A stretch of DNA of 64,000 bases, from assembly GCA_963793295.1 (NCBI GenBank), contig CAWBZX010000024.1:186001-250000 (forward strand). Direction: 5' to 3'. This DNA comes from JAHDHW01 sp963793295 (lineage in GTDB: Bacteria > Bacteroidota > Bacteroidia > Chitinophagales > Saprospiraceae). Positions 12,301-20,400 of the stretch are shown here, one piece after another; positions within the stretch are counted from its first letter, which is position 1, and every line of letters starts with the position of its first letter. Under the pieces are notes generated by a model. The model made no database searches, was not told the origin of the DNA, and worked only from the letters and a program-made list of their open reading frames with translations. Both the position numbers and the translations under genes were made by a program.

Positions 12301-15300
12301 GTAACTGCTTCCGGAATAACGGTAATATTGATCTCCACTGAATAAATATGCTTTGCCATCGAGGCCGGTAAATGCAGCACTGATGACTCCGTTTGTGGTA
12401 ATATTGTTTTTAATTTTTCCCCAAACTTTAGTCAGTTCTTTTTCTGCTCCTTTTTTCGTTAAATCCAAATCATAGCTGACATAATTGTTGCCTTTGATCA
12501 AATGAATTTTATCGTCATTGCCTTTAAAAACGGCATCAACCCCATCTTCAAAAGCATCAGGGATATCTTTGATCCAGTTTTTCAAAAGCATCGGATATCC
12601 TTCGTCCACAAACACGTCATCGTTTTCAATACTATTTGAATAAGCAATCACCTGGTCACCTGAAAAAGCAAAAACTTTATCGTTAAAAGTGAAAGTCGCA
12701 TCCAACTTGTCAAGATTGTCAAAATTGTTTTTGACTTTTCCCCAGGCTTCGTTGATGTCAATTTCTTTTTTGAAATCATCTGAGGAAATAAATTTATCTT
12801 CTTTAAAAAAGAAAATTTTATCGTCAACGCTTTGGAAAGCAGCATCGATCGCTTTTTCGAATGCTTTCGGAACATCAAACTCGTGTTCATTTTTCCAATT
12901 GTCTTTGATTTTTTTCGGATAACCTTCGTCAGGAATTGTGTAATTTTCAGAGTATCTCAAATATTGGTCACCGCTGAACAAATATGTTTTCCCCTCGCTG
13001 TCAATAAACGATGCATCGATACTTTCAAGCTCATCAAAATTGCTTTCAACTTTTCCAAAAACGCGATCTTTCTTTTCCCATTTTTTACCATCCGTTGCTT
13101 TGCAGAAATAATCAGGTCCTGCAATGAGCCAAGTATTTCCGTTTTCGTCGGTAAAAGCTGCATCCACTTTGTCTTTTCCTTCAAAATTGGGAGACAAGGT
13201 CGAAAGCTGTGCACCACTAAGGAGCAAGTTGTAATTTTCTGCAGCATAAGCCCAAAATTGACTTCCATTGAAAATGCAAATCGTATCAATCATACCAACC
13301 TCTTCCAATTCATCATAATTTGAAGCGTCGATTTTCAATTCGAGCAACGCGTCAAAACGATCCAATTCTTTTGGTAGAACTAGCTTTTCCGGAAATTTTT
13401 CCACCAAATCCTGATCGCGGAAAACGATGTCGGTTTCGGTTTTGTCCAAGCCCAATTTTGCAGCTAAACTGCCGAATTGAAGGATTCTTCGGTAAGCGTA
13501 ATTGAATTTGTTGTTTTTAGGTTCTTTAGTGATTTTGTCTTCCGAATCGACTGAAGAAAGCACAGGAAGCAAAAACTCTTCTAGGATATTTTCTGAATGT
13601 TTGAAAAGGTGTTTGCAAATTACTTTTACCGTATCGGCAGGAATTTCAAAGGCTTCTTGGAGTGCGTCAAAAAGTACTTGCTCCTGCTGATCTGCACGGG
13701 TTTTTAGCTTTGTCGTAATTTCTTTCAAGCCGGCATCCATTTCTTTCGCAACAGCATGAATTGCAAAAAAGATGTCTTTGTTGAAATCCTGAAAACCATC
13801 TAGTTTGAAGTCCAGCGCATTGTTGATATTCAGATAGTATTCTAATTTACTTTCTGAAATTGTTCCGTCTTTTTGGAGGTATCCTTTTTTAATTAACTGA
13901 TCCATCAAAGTTTCCAAATTAGCTTCATCAAAACCAAATTCCAAAAGATCAAACTCATTGAGCTGGTACTTTTGGCTGGTTACGATCATTTTCTGAATCG
14001 CTTGAAAGACAACTCTCTTTGCGTTGTCATCAAAATATTTGCTCAGTTCAAATTGAGAGCGGTTTTCTTCATCATTAAAAAAGAGAATATTTTCCTTGCT
14101 CAAAGCGCCGTTTTCTAAATAATCAGCTTCAATTGTTTCAAAAGCCAAACCGGCCACGATTTCATCTGCAACATGATGGAGCGCATCTTTTTGAAGAATG
14201 TAAAATTTGGCTTTAAATTCAGAAATTCTTTGTTTGATCGCATCTAGGATTTTGTGTCTATACGGGTAAAACATCAATGCTAAGTTAAAATCTTTGACAT
14301 CGAGTGAAAGCATTTCAGCTTTGTTTGTAAATACGTTTTGATCATCGATGTATTCATTAAATCTTAAGTTTTCGATGAGATCATTGATCTCTATTTCTTT
14401 CAAAGGAAGGGACGCAAAATCTTCCGGATTCAGTTTTAGTTTACGCGATTTAAACTGTGCAATGTTGTTTTGAATAATATCATAAACCGATTTCGAATAA
14501 GTATTAATATTGGCGTTTGCATCAAAATGAACATAATTATCATCTTCAGAGAAAAATTGCGGTTTTAAAACCACACCTTCATCATTGATGTATCCGTTGA
14601 AAATCAGATTATCGTAAAGTTCTGTTTTACGAACTTCTGAAAGGTCTAATCCGTCAAAGTCCGACAAGAAAACTGCTAAATCACTTTCTGTTGAATCTCC
14701 ATTTTCAGTTAAGACATCTCCACCGTTGGTGTCGTAATTGACGCCTTTTTTGTTTTCCTGGACAAATAGATTGTGAATGACTTCAAAAACTTCTTTATTC
14801 TCCTCGGTGCTGCTGTTATTGATCCTGAAGTCAGCCGCATTGTTGGGAATGGCTTCTTCATTTAAACGCCCTTCAGCATTGATATAACCTTTGATGATTA
14901 AGTTGGTGAAAATTTTATCCCGCATTTTTTCTTCGAGTCCCAAACCTTCAAAATCTTCTTTTCGCAAGATTTTTAAACGGTCAAGTGCGTTTGCAGCAGC
15001 TTGAGCAGCTTTTGCGGAATTGTAATTTAAAATGCGCGCATCATCCTTCGAAACCAAATGCGCATCAGGATTTTTTACAGTATCGTAAATGACATTCGCT
15101 GAGCGTTGATCAAATTGTTCAGATTTGAAATAGTCTGCGTTTAAAGCTACTGGTTTAAATTGCTGATAAAGGTTATTCAGGCTATTTATTTTTTTCTTAT
15201 TTGCTGCTTTTTCAACTTTGTCATTTTTATGGATTCCGGTTTGCAAATATTGCAATTCACTCGCTGTAAAATTATTTTCCTGCATCCAGGTTGTCACCGC

Positions 15301-16833
15301 AATCAAAATTTGAGTGAGCCACATAGATGCCTGAATATCAGTGCCTGATATAATTTTAAAACAATCTAAAGTTTCAATTTTATTATGGATTAGAATTTTG
15401 AAATTGTCATATTTTCGGATAAATGGATCGTTTTCCAACAACTCCATAACGTCCAAAATTTCTTCAACTGAGCTATCTAAAATTTCTGCCAATTTACTGA
15501 TTCGGAAGAGTAGTGATAATTCAGCGATACCAATTCCAGATTCAGGACTCAAAGTCATCATTTTAGGCGATTGAGTCAATGCTTTTTCTCTGAATCTGTT
15601 GACGATGGTTGTTAAACTTTTTTCTGAAATATGGAGTGCTTTGGTTAGGCGCTTTCGGTAAATTTTATTTTCAATGGATAATACATCTCCAAAGCAACGC
15701 AACTCTTCGTACTCCGAAAATGCCTCCGGTAAAAATTGAGCACCCTTGATGAATTTCTGATCAATTTGTGCATAATTTTCATTGAAAAGCCTGTTGAATA
15801 AATCTATCGACTCGTCTTCATTTCCAATCCCCAAAGAATTGATATTACTGAAAAAAGCACAGACTTCGTCAATTGGTAATTCAAAAGTGGTTCGTAATTT
15901 TTGGATAATTGCAATTCGTTGAATTGCATTGGCATCAAGCTGATTTGCGCAACACGTTCTAAGAATAAGGTCAAGATCAGTGATCGAAATTTCTGTTCTT
16001 TTAGCTAAACGAATCAATCGATTTACACGCTCAAACCAAGCCGAAGGGATCAGATTTTCTGGTTTTTCTTCCCCTTCACCTTCTGTAAGATCAATTGCTA
16101 CATTTTCCTGATTATTTTGGTTGACCCAGAAGATATTTTTTTCGTCTTCGTCGAGTTTGGCATAACCTCCTAAGCCATTATTTATGAAAAACAAACTAGC
16201 TTGCGCAGCTTCTGATTTGCTAAGATTTTGGAAAAGTAATTCTCTCATTTCCAATCCTGACAAACCAGTTGTCTTTAAAAATGTTGTAACATCTTTCAAA
16301 CTATTTAGTGAATCTCCTGATTTGAGATTGTAAAATGCTTTTATAGCATTTTCAGTTGTTGTAGTTTGTTTGAAAATGTTGTAATCTTCTTCAGAAAGTT
16401 GTAAATACTCCCTGGCAACGACATCGGGATCAATTTGTAAATGGAATAATTTATAAATCTCTTCAGCTCCGATATTCAAATAATGCAAATATTTCTTAAC
16501 TCGTTCATTTTCAAGGCTAAACGGAAGGTTGAATGGAAACTGAGCCTTTTTCAAAACATCATATGCTTTGCCTTTGATTTTGTTTTCCAAAAGCTCGTTT
16601 ACGATATCGAGATAGGGGATAAGCGAAAAAGTATTATCTGCATCCAGAATTAATTGCTTGATATCCGCTCTCCTTTTATCCAAATCCGGGTTATCGAAAT
16701 TATCATCCAATAAATTAACTAAATCGGCTAGATAGGCCGCTGGTGAATAAACGGATCGTGCTTCGTCGCCTTTTTTAAAATCTAGTTCGCCAAAAAGTTT
16801 TATGTAGCTGGGAAATTTAGTTTGGTCACTCAT
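3376..16833 (-). CDS. TcA-type toxin-complex translocator with about 28 hemopexin-like repeats
   Basis: At 4,485 residues this is far longer than classic TcA proteins of about 2,500. Order: VRP1/SpvA-like N-terminus (RSVYSPAAYLADLVNLL, about 24-40); helical region with four to five ~100-residue repeats containing LIxxGYIxxEG (about 610-1030); block of about 24 hemopexin-like units (VDAAF..DGKTYLFSGDQYxRYS) at about 1180-2455, enough for six four-bladed propellers; ABC-toxin/neuraminidase-like region with WMKNYRVWEANRKVFLYPEN near 2690; four more hemopexin-like units at about 2885-3085; a helical, probably coiled-coil insert at about 3185-3450; the conserved YYWEIFFHAPFLIAQSL segment near 3595; hydrophobic pore-forming helices at about 3920-4150; and a C-terminal TcB-binding-type domain with LPFEGTGAVSTWRLEL near 4310. 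There is no signal peptide, as is usual for TcA. In Tc toxins the TcA pentamer binds cells and injects a toxin held in TcB/TcC; here neither partner is encoded. It is the first gene of the cluster, with 580 bp upstream. Confidence 0.88.
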   Translation of the reverse strand: MSDQTKFPSYIKLFGELDFKKGDEARSVYSPAAYLADLVNLLDDNFDNPDLDKRRADIKQLILDADNTFSLIPYLDIVNELLENKIKGKAYDVLKKAQFPFNLPFSLENERVKKYLHYLNIGAEEIYKLFHLQIDPDVVAREYLQLSEEDYNIFKQTTTTENAIKAFYNLKSGDSLNSLKDVTTFLKTTGLSGLEMRELLFQNLSKSEAAQASLFFINNGLGGYAKLDEDEKNIFWVNQNNQENVAIDLTEGEGEEKPENLIPSAWFERVNRLIRLAKRTEISITDLDLILRTCCANQLDANAIQRIAIIQKLRTTFELPIDEVCAFFSNINSLGIGNEDESIDLFNRLFNENYAQIDQKFIKGAQFLPEAFSEYEELRCFGDVLSIENKIYRKRLTKALHISEKSLTTIVNRFREKALTQSPKMMTLSPESGIGIAELSLLFRISKLAEILDSSVEEILDVMELLENDPFIRKYDNFKILIHNKIETLDCFKIISGTDIQASMWLTQILIAVTTWMQENNFTASELQYLQTGIHKNDKVEKAANKKKINSLNNLYQQFKPVALNADYFKSEQFDQRSANVIYDTVKNPDAHLVSKDDARILNYNSAKAAQAAANALDRLKILRKEDFEGLGLEEKMRDKIFTNLIIKGYINAEGRLNEEAIPNNAADFRINNSSTEENKEVFEVIHNLFVQENKKGVNYDTNGGDVLTENGDSTESDLAVFLSDFDGLDLSEVRKTELYDNLIFNGYINDEGVVLKPQFFSEDDNYVHFDANANINTYSKSVYDIIQNNIAQFKSRKLKLNPEDFASLPLKEIEINDLIENLRFNEYIDDQNVFTNKAEMLSLDVKDFNLALMFYPYRHKILDAIKQRISEFKAKFYILQKDALHHVADEIVAGLAFETIEADYLENGALSKENILFFNDEENRSQFELSKYFDDNAKRVVFQAIQKMIVTSQKYQLNEFDLLEFGFDEANLETLMDQLIKKGYLQKDGTISESKLEYYLNINNALDFKLDGFQDFNKDIFFAIHAVAKEMDAGLKEITTKLKTRADQQEQVLFDALQEAFEIPADTVKVICKHLFKHSENILEEFLLPVLSSVDSEDKITKEPKNNKFNYAYRRILQFGSLAAKLGLDKTETDIVFRDQDLVEKFPEKLVLPKELDRFDALLELKIDASNYDELEEVGMIDTICIFNGSQFWAYAAENYNLLLSGAQLSTLSPNFEGKDKVDAAFTDENGNTWLIAGPDYFCKATDGKKWEKKDRVFGKVESNFDELESIDASFIDSEGKTYLFSGDQYLRYSENYTIPDEGYPKKIKDNWKNEHEFDVPKAFEKAIDAAFQSVDDKIFFFKEDKFISSDDFKKEIDINEAWGKVKNNFDNLDKLDATFTFNDKVFAFSGDQVIAYSNSIENDDVFVDEGYPMLLKNWIKDIPDAFEDGVDAVFKGNDDKIHLIKGNNYVSYDLDLTKKGAEKELTKVWGKIKNNITTNGVISAAFTGLDGKAYLFSGDQYYRYSGSSYAKVDEGYPKTISSNWGGLQTVDAAFVLDGKTYLFGKVGEGENKYVRYSNKDYSNHDEGYPMSPDDNWWAIHFNLTETDFNEPDAIFNDLNGKTYLFKGSKFIAYDNKHRWWSEPKNLKENWDSIPFKSVDAAFTGKDGKSYLFSDKKYIRYSDQNFNKIDDRYPKVINTYWGKVANNIEKSKKVDAALVVDSQIITVIEGQETEQYEKHTYLFSGNQFFRYTGNAYDFVDEGYPKMTEPSLKEEPRFKNLKTRMDKGVDAAFADRRNVYLFKDTYSLVVSEEIYEEYPNILDQNIFSAFIENGNVFINNQNGWSKYSNLEGISLSSENTAPTLFREVPDEFKPDLDAVLDGTDINSYLFKGNLCYNVSLDKAYPINEEWGRVKNNIYINNKIDAVFVGMDGKTYLFSDDQFVCYTPEKGAKNVLPKFVDENPKSISEHWGGLANVHLAFIKDEKTYLFEKPNDKGIFRYVCYSSDDYSKPDSTAQMADLNWWNFPAIYMEEGFLNVNAVLFEEDNMFLINEDSFIQYDQAEGVWTYPRPLERIWRKNPSTENDSTKIKTAFKGFPSNESDFTMIKTAFKGIDNKTYFFSEEAFVSYENGDFSPIQEIKSHWGIVDNNIVLNNKIDAAFVLNGETTYLFSGDQYVRYSNGDYRFIDENYPKMIVEDLRNEEGFKNLPDSFEERLKKLANSESNTIIDAVIANSRNIFIFENNNIHVVSQSVNEEFDNKFFGVVNNNIEYFNEVDAAFVSGEHTFLFSGDQYFRYTGTDYDYVDEGYPKAITNNLKAENLSITTDEFQYDIDAAFQGIDDNVYLFKNKSFYRSNSDAAKIPLGVFLGNSNNPFSDSEIPIDATFLAPNGKTYIFKGAHFIRYSNFDNEFIDEGYPKSIKDNWSNLPINYEESINGGFVFEGRTYLIKGDEYVRYSDLNFTAIDRIYPQKFVHRWSDWADFLLSDLKVISHYKKLQNESGGGDYSLNDLLDEQQGYKKEPYEILSEIFEWDVEEVKWLKRKNAFFKPDNDFEVSFDIELILKMAAIFDLTNKAEASPSSFYDLIWKNMFQSKELDKAADNLYLFLGLKNSQKDWETLSKQMHDELNLIKRDALVPYVMSINPEIENIRDLYENLLIDVEMGSSAQTSKIKEAIAAMQLYFHRYFVNLEEVGKLTEDKRDELKGWWKWMKNYRVWEANRKVFLYPENYIRPELRDTKTPAFKALEEALLQGELNKGLVEKCYNDYIDEFATVGNLKITGSNVYKDDEDEVLILFGHTRTDPIQYYYRTAIFYKSGSIHWNNWEKVNIDVNSTRVFPVRAFGRIMLFWIEIEAVEDANAVAVGSSSKATFDTSDRKVTQKANIKYSFYNHNKQWINPQNLKMGIDLDYTIDAAFFENKNVVAFSGKYVLQSSAENPTGDVKTIGEVYTNLPTNFKAGIDAAANVDGTRYFFKDGQCVVNKGKAVSIESLFITLDIKPENQLPFFFPKALVPDNYILAEYKNGVAATFYLDGIMCIIDKKGGYNFFRKGTGNTFNIILNHLDIHSFWNPFIRILTHNMRRLNPVDAVFEDENKVLYVLRKGQYECYTMEGTAIQTLKPLEGYPKPIKGNLTFNMDKFFNKLHVVDYFENGDEFVGVTYTTPKDTVLLSGKINPDLTFEEAELRNDYKIYLILAWERSYVNTLSISFDKYKNTSVQQLFEGTNTTLNDILGEANALKTLDDSLTIILSELAKEKPVKRNFNDAMKLALDHIDALTPKLTDTNFNNSVTQLRGKIVAVNNFFNTSPTKEKDLEKLQKMSNELSSLTRNVKSELENKPFPDITDAVIALKGILVDENKKGTRNQTILDNYNAQTNNLNRYTYASPIVSIFWNIFEKKDDTIATFNTVIESYRKQLENKLENKDSESLKFITQASTADKLSTFIQRINSAISTNNSAATILKDLDKIATDLVKKSDVIITKLSDTINSIRERHIGRFDLFPSQFGIQNKTNFTFSEPDWFIFEAKGGTFLCKPKVPKVVPSSGFFGKKLLHYDIIRLTTTTIPQLSGKLFSGGINQLLSLNTQDLDEMPYFEIENEGAPGQYAISYKKSHIDSAPDLEQSKQLDFFGANGNYYWEIFFHAPFLIAQSLNNAQKFEEAKEWYEYVFDPTAIKNLWKFMPFSGLMTKRIPDFDAQIKVFRDDPFDPHAIARLRNQAYSRSIVMSYIDNLLDWGDMLFRQYTRESINEARMLYVLAYDLLGEQPENLGTRLLSEDTYYSNIDEHSLEFKDIAEEEVTGAIKALPKMSEIVEGTIHNSVKSHYFYIPENSLFLDYWNRVEDRLYKIRHSLNILGIKQALPLFEPPIDPMALVQAVGSGASLSQALAARNVAVPHYRFNFMMYKAKELVQKLNQFGGELLSALEKKDAEELSRMQNKQEGVLLSMMTKVREAQLEEAAENIKSLEESHKNAEDRKKYWEATISAGMLPTEEAQVALMISASAAHFASSVLKIVSSFAGAAPDALIGPFIMGTKIGGSNIGQSISTAAEVAESLGEGLSVTGEVLGMYAQQERMKEDWDLQLMMAESDIKQIDAQIAGSKIQYQVAQYEIALHEKEIEHNESISNFMKQKFSNQQLYQWMSSKLSGLYYQTYKLAYDMAKYAEKSFQFERGAKESDVHFINAMYWDSQRKGLLAGDSLGHDLDRMEQAFIETDKRRFEISKSISLLELDPMAFLQLKNKGVCEFSLSEAMFDYDFQGHYCRQIKTISISFDTIDDKTVNATLTQLNNKTIIEPDSKAVKYLLNPKGTQPLSIRNNWKANQQVALSHIDEYETNNGLFELRFDDDHYLPFEGTGAVSTWRLELNGKKGGLHFSRMVDAVINIKYTALQGGEVFANSVKGALKPYQTVRFFDFNFDFANEWNAFLEDVESDEITLTFQRGHFPDMASSRIAGIFTKFDLIDAGKVSMVLNNDDKMVLKDGKFLETDSLSISNRGTQLTFKLKGNKQNLKNVNLVVSYKAKVN

Positions 16834-17413
16834 TGTTTTCGTTTTTTGATTTTTATTGTGTTTTTAGTGTTATGATTCATGATCATAATTAATGGGCGTT
16901 TTGCACTAAAAGAGAAACACCCTTAATGTTTTATACTTAGTAGAAAATTGTAATATGTATTGGTTGAGAAATTTTGTTGAAATAATAGCAAAAGAGGAGG
17001 TTAAGTTTATATTCATTGGTTTTAGGATTAACAATTATTTTAAAAGGTTTTAAAACCTAATTATCTGATACCTGTTTTCGATCCGAGAAATGACCAAAAC
17101 CAATACAAACAAAAACAACTTTTAAAGCGTGGGTCTATAATGACACCCTTTAAAAATCTTTATGTTATCCCTTCTGTAAAATGAAAATCTTAACACGCCA
17201 CTTGAAGCAACACGCTAGTAATTTAATTGAATAACCAGATTGGTAAAAATTAAATTACTGATCTGAATTGATTTGTAGATTTCTCATGTAATGATTATAA
17301 ATTAAATTATAACGTGCTTAAAGCTAATAATTAATTTTCAAAATGCAAAACTGATCGGACACATTGAAAATTTAATTTTCTTTAAAGAAGAAACCTGATT
17401 TGGATTTAAACAA
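16834..17413. other. Intergenic region upstream of the Tc-like operon
   Basis: This 580-bp AT-rich stretch lies between two minus-strand genes and must hold the promoter of the TcA-like gene. No credible ORF or RNA gene was found. No exact minus-strand TAnnTTTG box was found. It contains a perfect 14-bp dyad AGGTTTTAAAACCT at 17045-17058 that could be an operator, an imperfect GGGyGTTT inverted repeat near 16894-16923, and the larger inverted repeat listed at 17217-17259. Confidence 0.5.
17217..17259. repeat. Nested inverted repeat (12-bp perfect arms)
   Basis: AGTAATTTAATT at 17217-17228 is exactly complementary to AATTAAATTACT at 17248-17259. The 19-base spacer contains a second small stem, ACCA-gat-TGGT. 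It lies about 155 bp past the stop of the 1,591-residue surface protein, on the side transcription would leave that gene. There is no T-run on either strand typical of an intrinsic terminator, so an RNA stem with another role or a protein-binding dyad is equally possible. Confidence 0.5.
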
Positions 17414-20400
17414 TTACCTAACTAAAGTAATATCACCTCTAAAAATATCCACATGACCGTCTATATACTTTACATCTATTACATAAACAAAAACACCTGG
17501 GTTTAAAGGTTCACCATTTAAAGTACCATCCCATCCTATTGAAGAATTATTTCCGTTGCCTTGAATGATTTGTGGAATTTCGAATACCAATTCTCCCCAT
17601 CTGTTGAATATTTTTAGATTTCTAATCTCTTTAACATCCTTACCTGGAAAAATTTTGAATACATCATTAACACCGTCATTATTAGGTGTAAAAACATTGG
17701 GAATGAAAATATTTCGATTCTTCTTAACTCTTACCATGATTTCGTCTTCAACAAAGCATCCGGAAGTGTCTTCCAACATCACCTGATAAGAAGTTGTGTT
17801 TAAAGGATTGATTGAGATATTCAGACAATTTTGATCAAGACAAGTAAGCGCTTCGGTTGGAGTCCATTTTACAGATTCAATTTGGTTTTCAGCAATATTG
17901 GTTTGTAAAAATAACTCTATGTTTTGACCTAATTCTACAGTAATGTCTGACCCAAGATCAATTTCGATTGGCGTATTTTCAGGAACAATAACTGTTTGTT
18001 CAAGAGCGCAACCTAAAGCGTCCTGAACGGTCAAATTGTAGACACCACTCTCCAGAAATTGCCAATATGAAATTGTGGTAAATGTTTGATTATCAATAGA
18101 ATATTGAAAGGGTGGTGTTCCGCCCAAGACAGATTGCATTTCTATAAATCCATCATTATTTCCATAACAACTAGGTCCTTGAGCGTTAAAATTAATTTGA
18201 TATGGAAAATCTTCATTCTCTGAAATGAAAACCGAATCAACATTAAAACAACCATTCAAGGAATTAAAAGCCGTCAAAGTGTACCATCCAGGATTTGAAA
18301 TTTCAGTAATTAAATCTGTGGAAATAATATTCTCATTTTCAAAGTTCCAGACAAATTCATCTGCATCTGAAGATGCAGAACCATTTAAGACAAGAGTTGA
18401 TTCAGTACAACCAAAAGATTGTTCCTGGCCCGCATCTATGATTGGAGCAAGGGTATTAGAACTAACAAAAACCGTATCTTCTGAAAAGCAACCATTTAAA
18501 CTATTTGTTACTCTTAAGACATACATGCCCTCAAAAATGGCCGTTACTTCAATTTGATTATTAGGCCCTATAATTCCACCAGGAGGGCCATTCCAAAAGT
18601 ATTGAAATTCTGGGCCTGTTTCAGAATTTTCACCATCCAAAATCACTTCGGAATTATAACAAGTAATTTCTTTATCATCTCCAGCATCAATCTCTGGATT
18701 ATTGGATAGATCGCTAATGACCACTTCTTCATTTGCAGAACAGCCATTTGTCAAACTAGTAGCAATTAAAGTATAAGTTCCCGGTTCAAAAACTTCGATT
18801 GAGAATTCATTGATTATTGAGCCGTCTGGCAAAATCCAGGAATATACAACGTCGTCTTGATATGCAGGTTTTATTACTACAGAATTTGAAGCACAGTCAA
18901 AAATGCCTTGAACGATTGTTTCAGCTATGGGTGGCTCAATATCTTGAAAGACATTTACAAATTCTGGATCTGAAAGACAGCCATTTTCAGTATTTAAAAT
19001 TGAAAGCGTATAAGTTCCAGGGATGGTTACCAAAGGAATAGGTGAGTTAACATTTGACGAATTAATGCCAGGACCTTCCCATTGAGGAATCAAATTATCT
19101 TGAGTGTTACCAATCGAAGTTAAAAGACATTCTGTTACTGCGCACGTCAACATTTGGTCTCCACCGATCAAAGCTATAGGAATATTAATATCTTCAAATA
19201 TCTCAACGAAATCTGAAGAGCTACATCCAGACAATGGATCAGTTGTAGTTAAAGTATAGATACCCGGAGCTGTGACCGTCGGAGAAAAGGTGCCTTCACC
19301 TGAAGCAATGCTAGGACCTTCCCAAATTGGAATTCCAATTCCTGAACCGATGATTGTTTGCTCAGATTCGATGCAATTTAAAATTAAACTTTCGCCAGCT
19401 TCTACTTGAGGCGCTTCCATAATATTTATGATAAGAATCTCAGAGTAAGTGCAATATCCCTCTTGATAAGTATAAATTATTTCATTCGTTCCGACTGAAA
19501 CTTGATTAGAACTTGGGTTAAAAATGCCATTGTTGGAATCCATAATTCCTGGACCGCTCCATGTTCCATTTCCAAGTCCATTATCTCCAATAATCTCCAC
19601 TTCCAATTCTATATTTCCCAGAGGAAGTTCATTTGAACAAAAACTTTGGATATTTTGGATGTTTAGAGAAATGTTTGGGCACTCCAATGTAGAGCAATCT
19701 ATTTGGGTAAAACTATTTGGGCAAATTCCATTGCTGATCGCTTCAACAGTGATGCTCACTTGTTCATTTGGAGGTAAGTTTGATATTGTATAATTGGTTC
19801 CATTTTGAATTTGTCCATTTACTATATAACTTGTTACATTTGGGACTGGAGCCCAATAAAATTCAATAACATCGACAGTAGAAATACAGGTTATCTGCGG
19901 TTCCAAAATAGCTGGATCAACTTGGATGGTTTTTGAAAATAATGATGATAAGCATCCATTTCTTTCTACCTGTAAAGTAATAATGTGTTGACCACTAGGG
20001 AATTGTAGGTCAAATATACCTGAGTCTGGGTTGCCATTTACAACAGTTCCGCTTCCAAAATCCCAAATTAGTGTGGTGTTGAAATCAATGGTGCCATTAA
20101 AATTTATAAAAGCGACATCGTCTTCACAAATGAAATCAGGACTACTAAAATCAGCTAGAGGTATTTCTTGTACTTCGACATTAAAACAAGAAAGCATTCC
20201 CGGCCCGCAGTCTCCAATTGCATGAACACAAACTTGTCCTCCTGGCGATTGCCATACGACTTCAATACTTGTTGTTCCTTGTCCTGAAATAATGGTTCCA
20301 GAGCCATTGATTGTCCATTCATAACTTGTGGCAAAAGGAACATCCGAGATTACATAAACTTCGGTATTCCCATTTTCGCAAATAAATACATCAGATAATT

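Noticed and set aside
12648..13323. Open frames on both strands inside the hemopexin block
   Set aside because: They are out-of-frame readings of the repeat-rich TcA-like gene; none has a start signal or domain.
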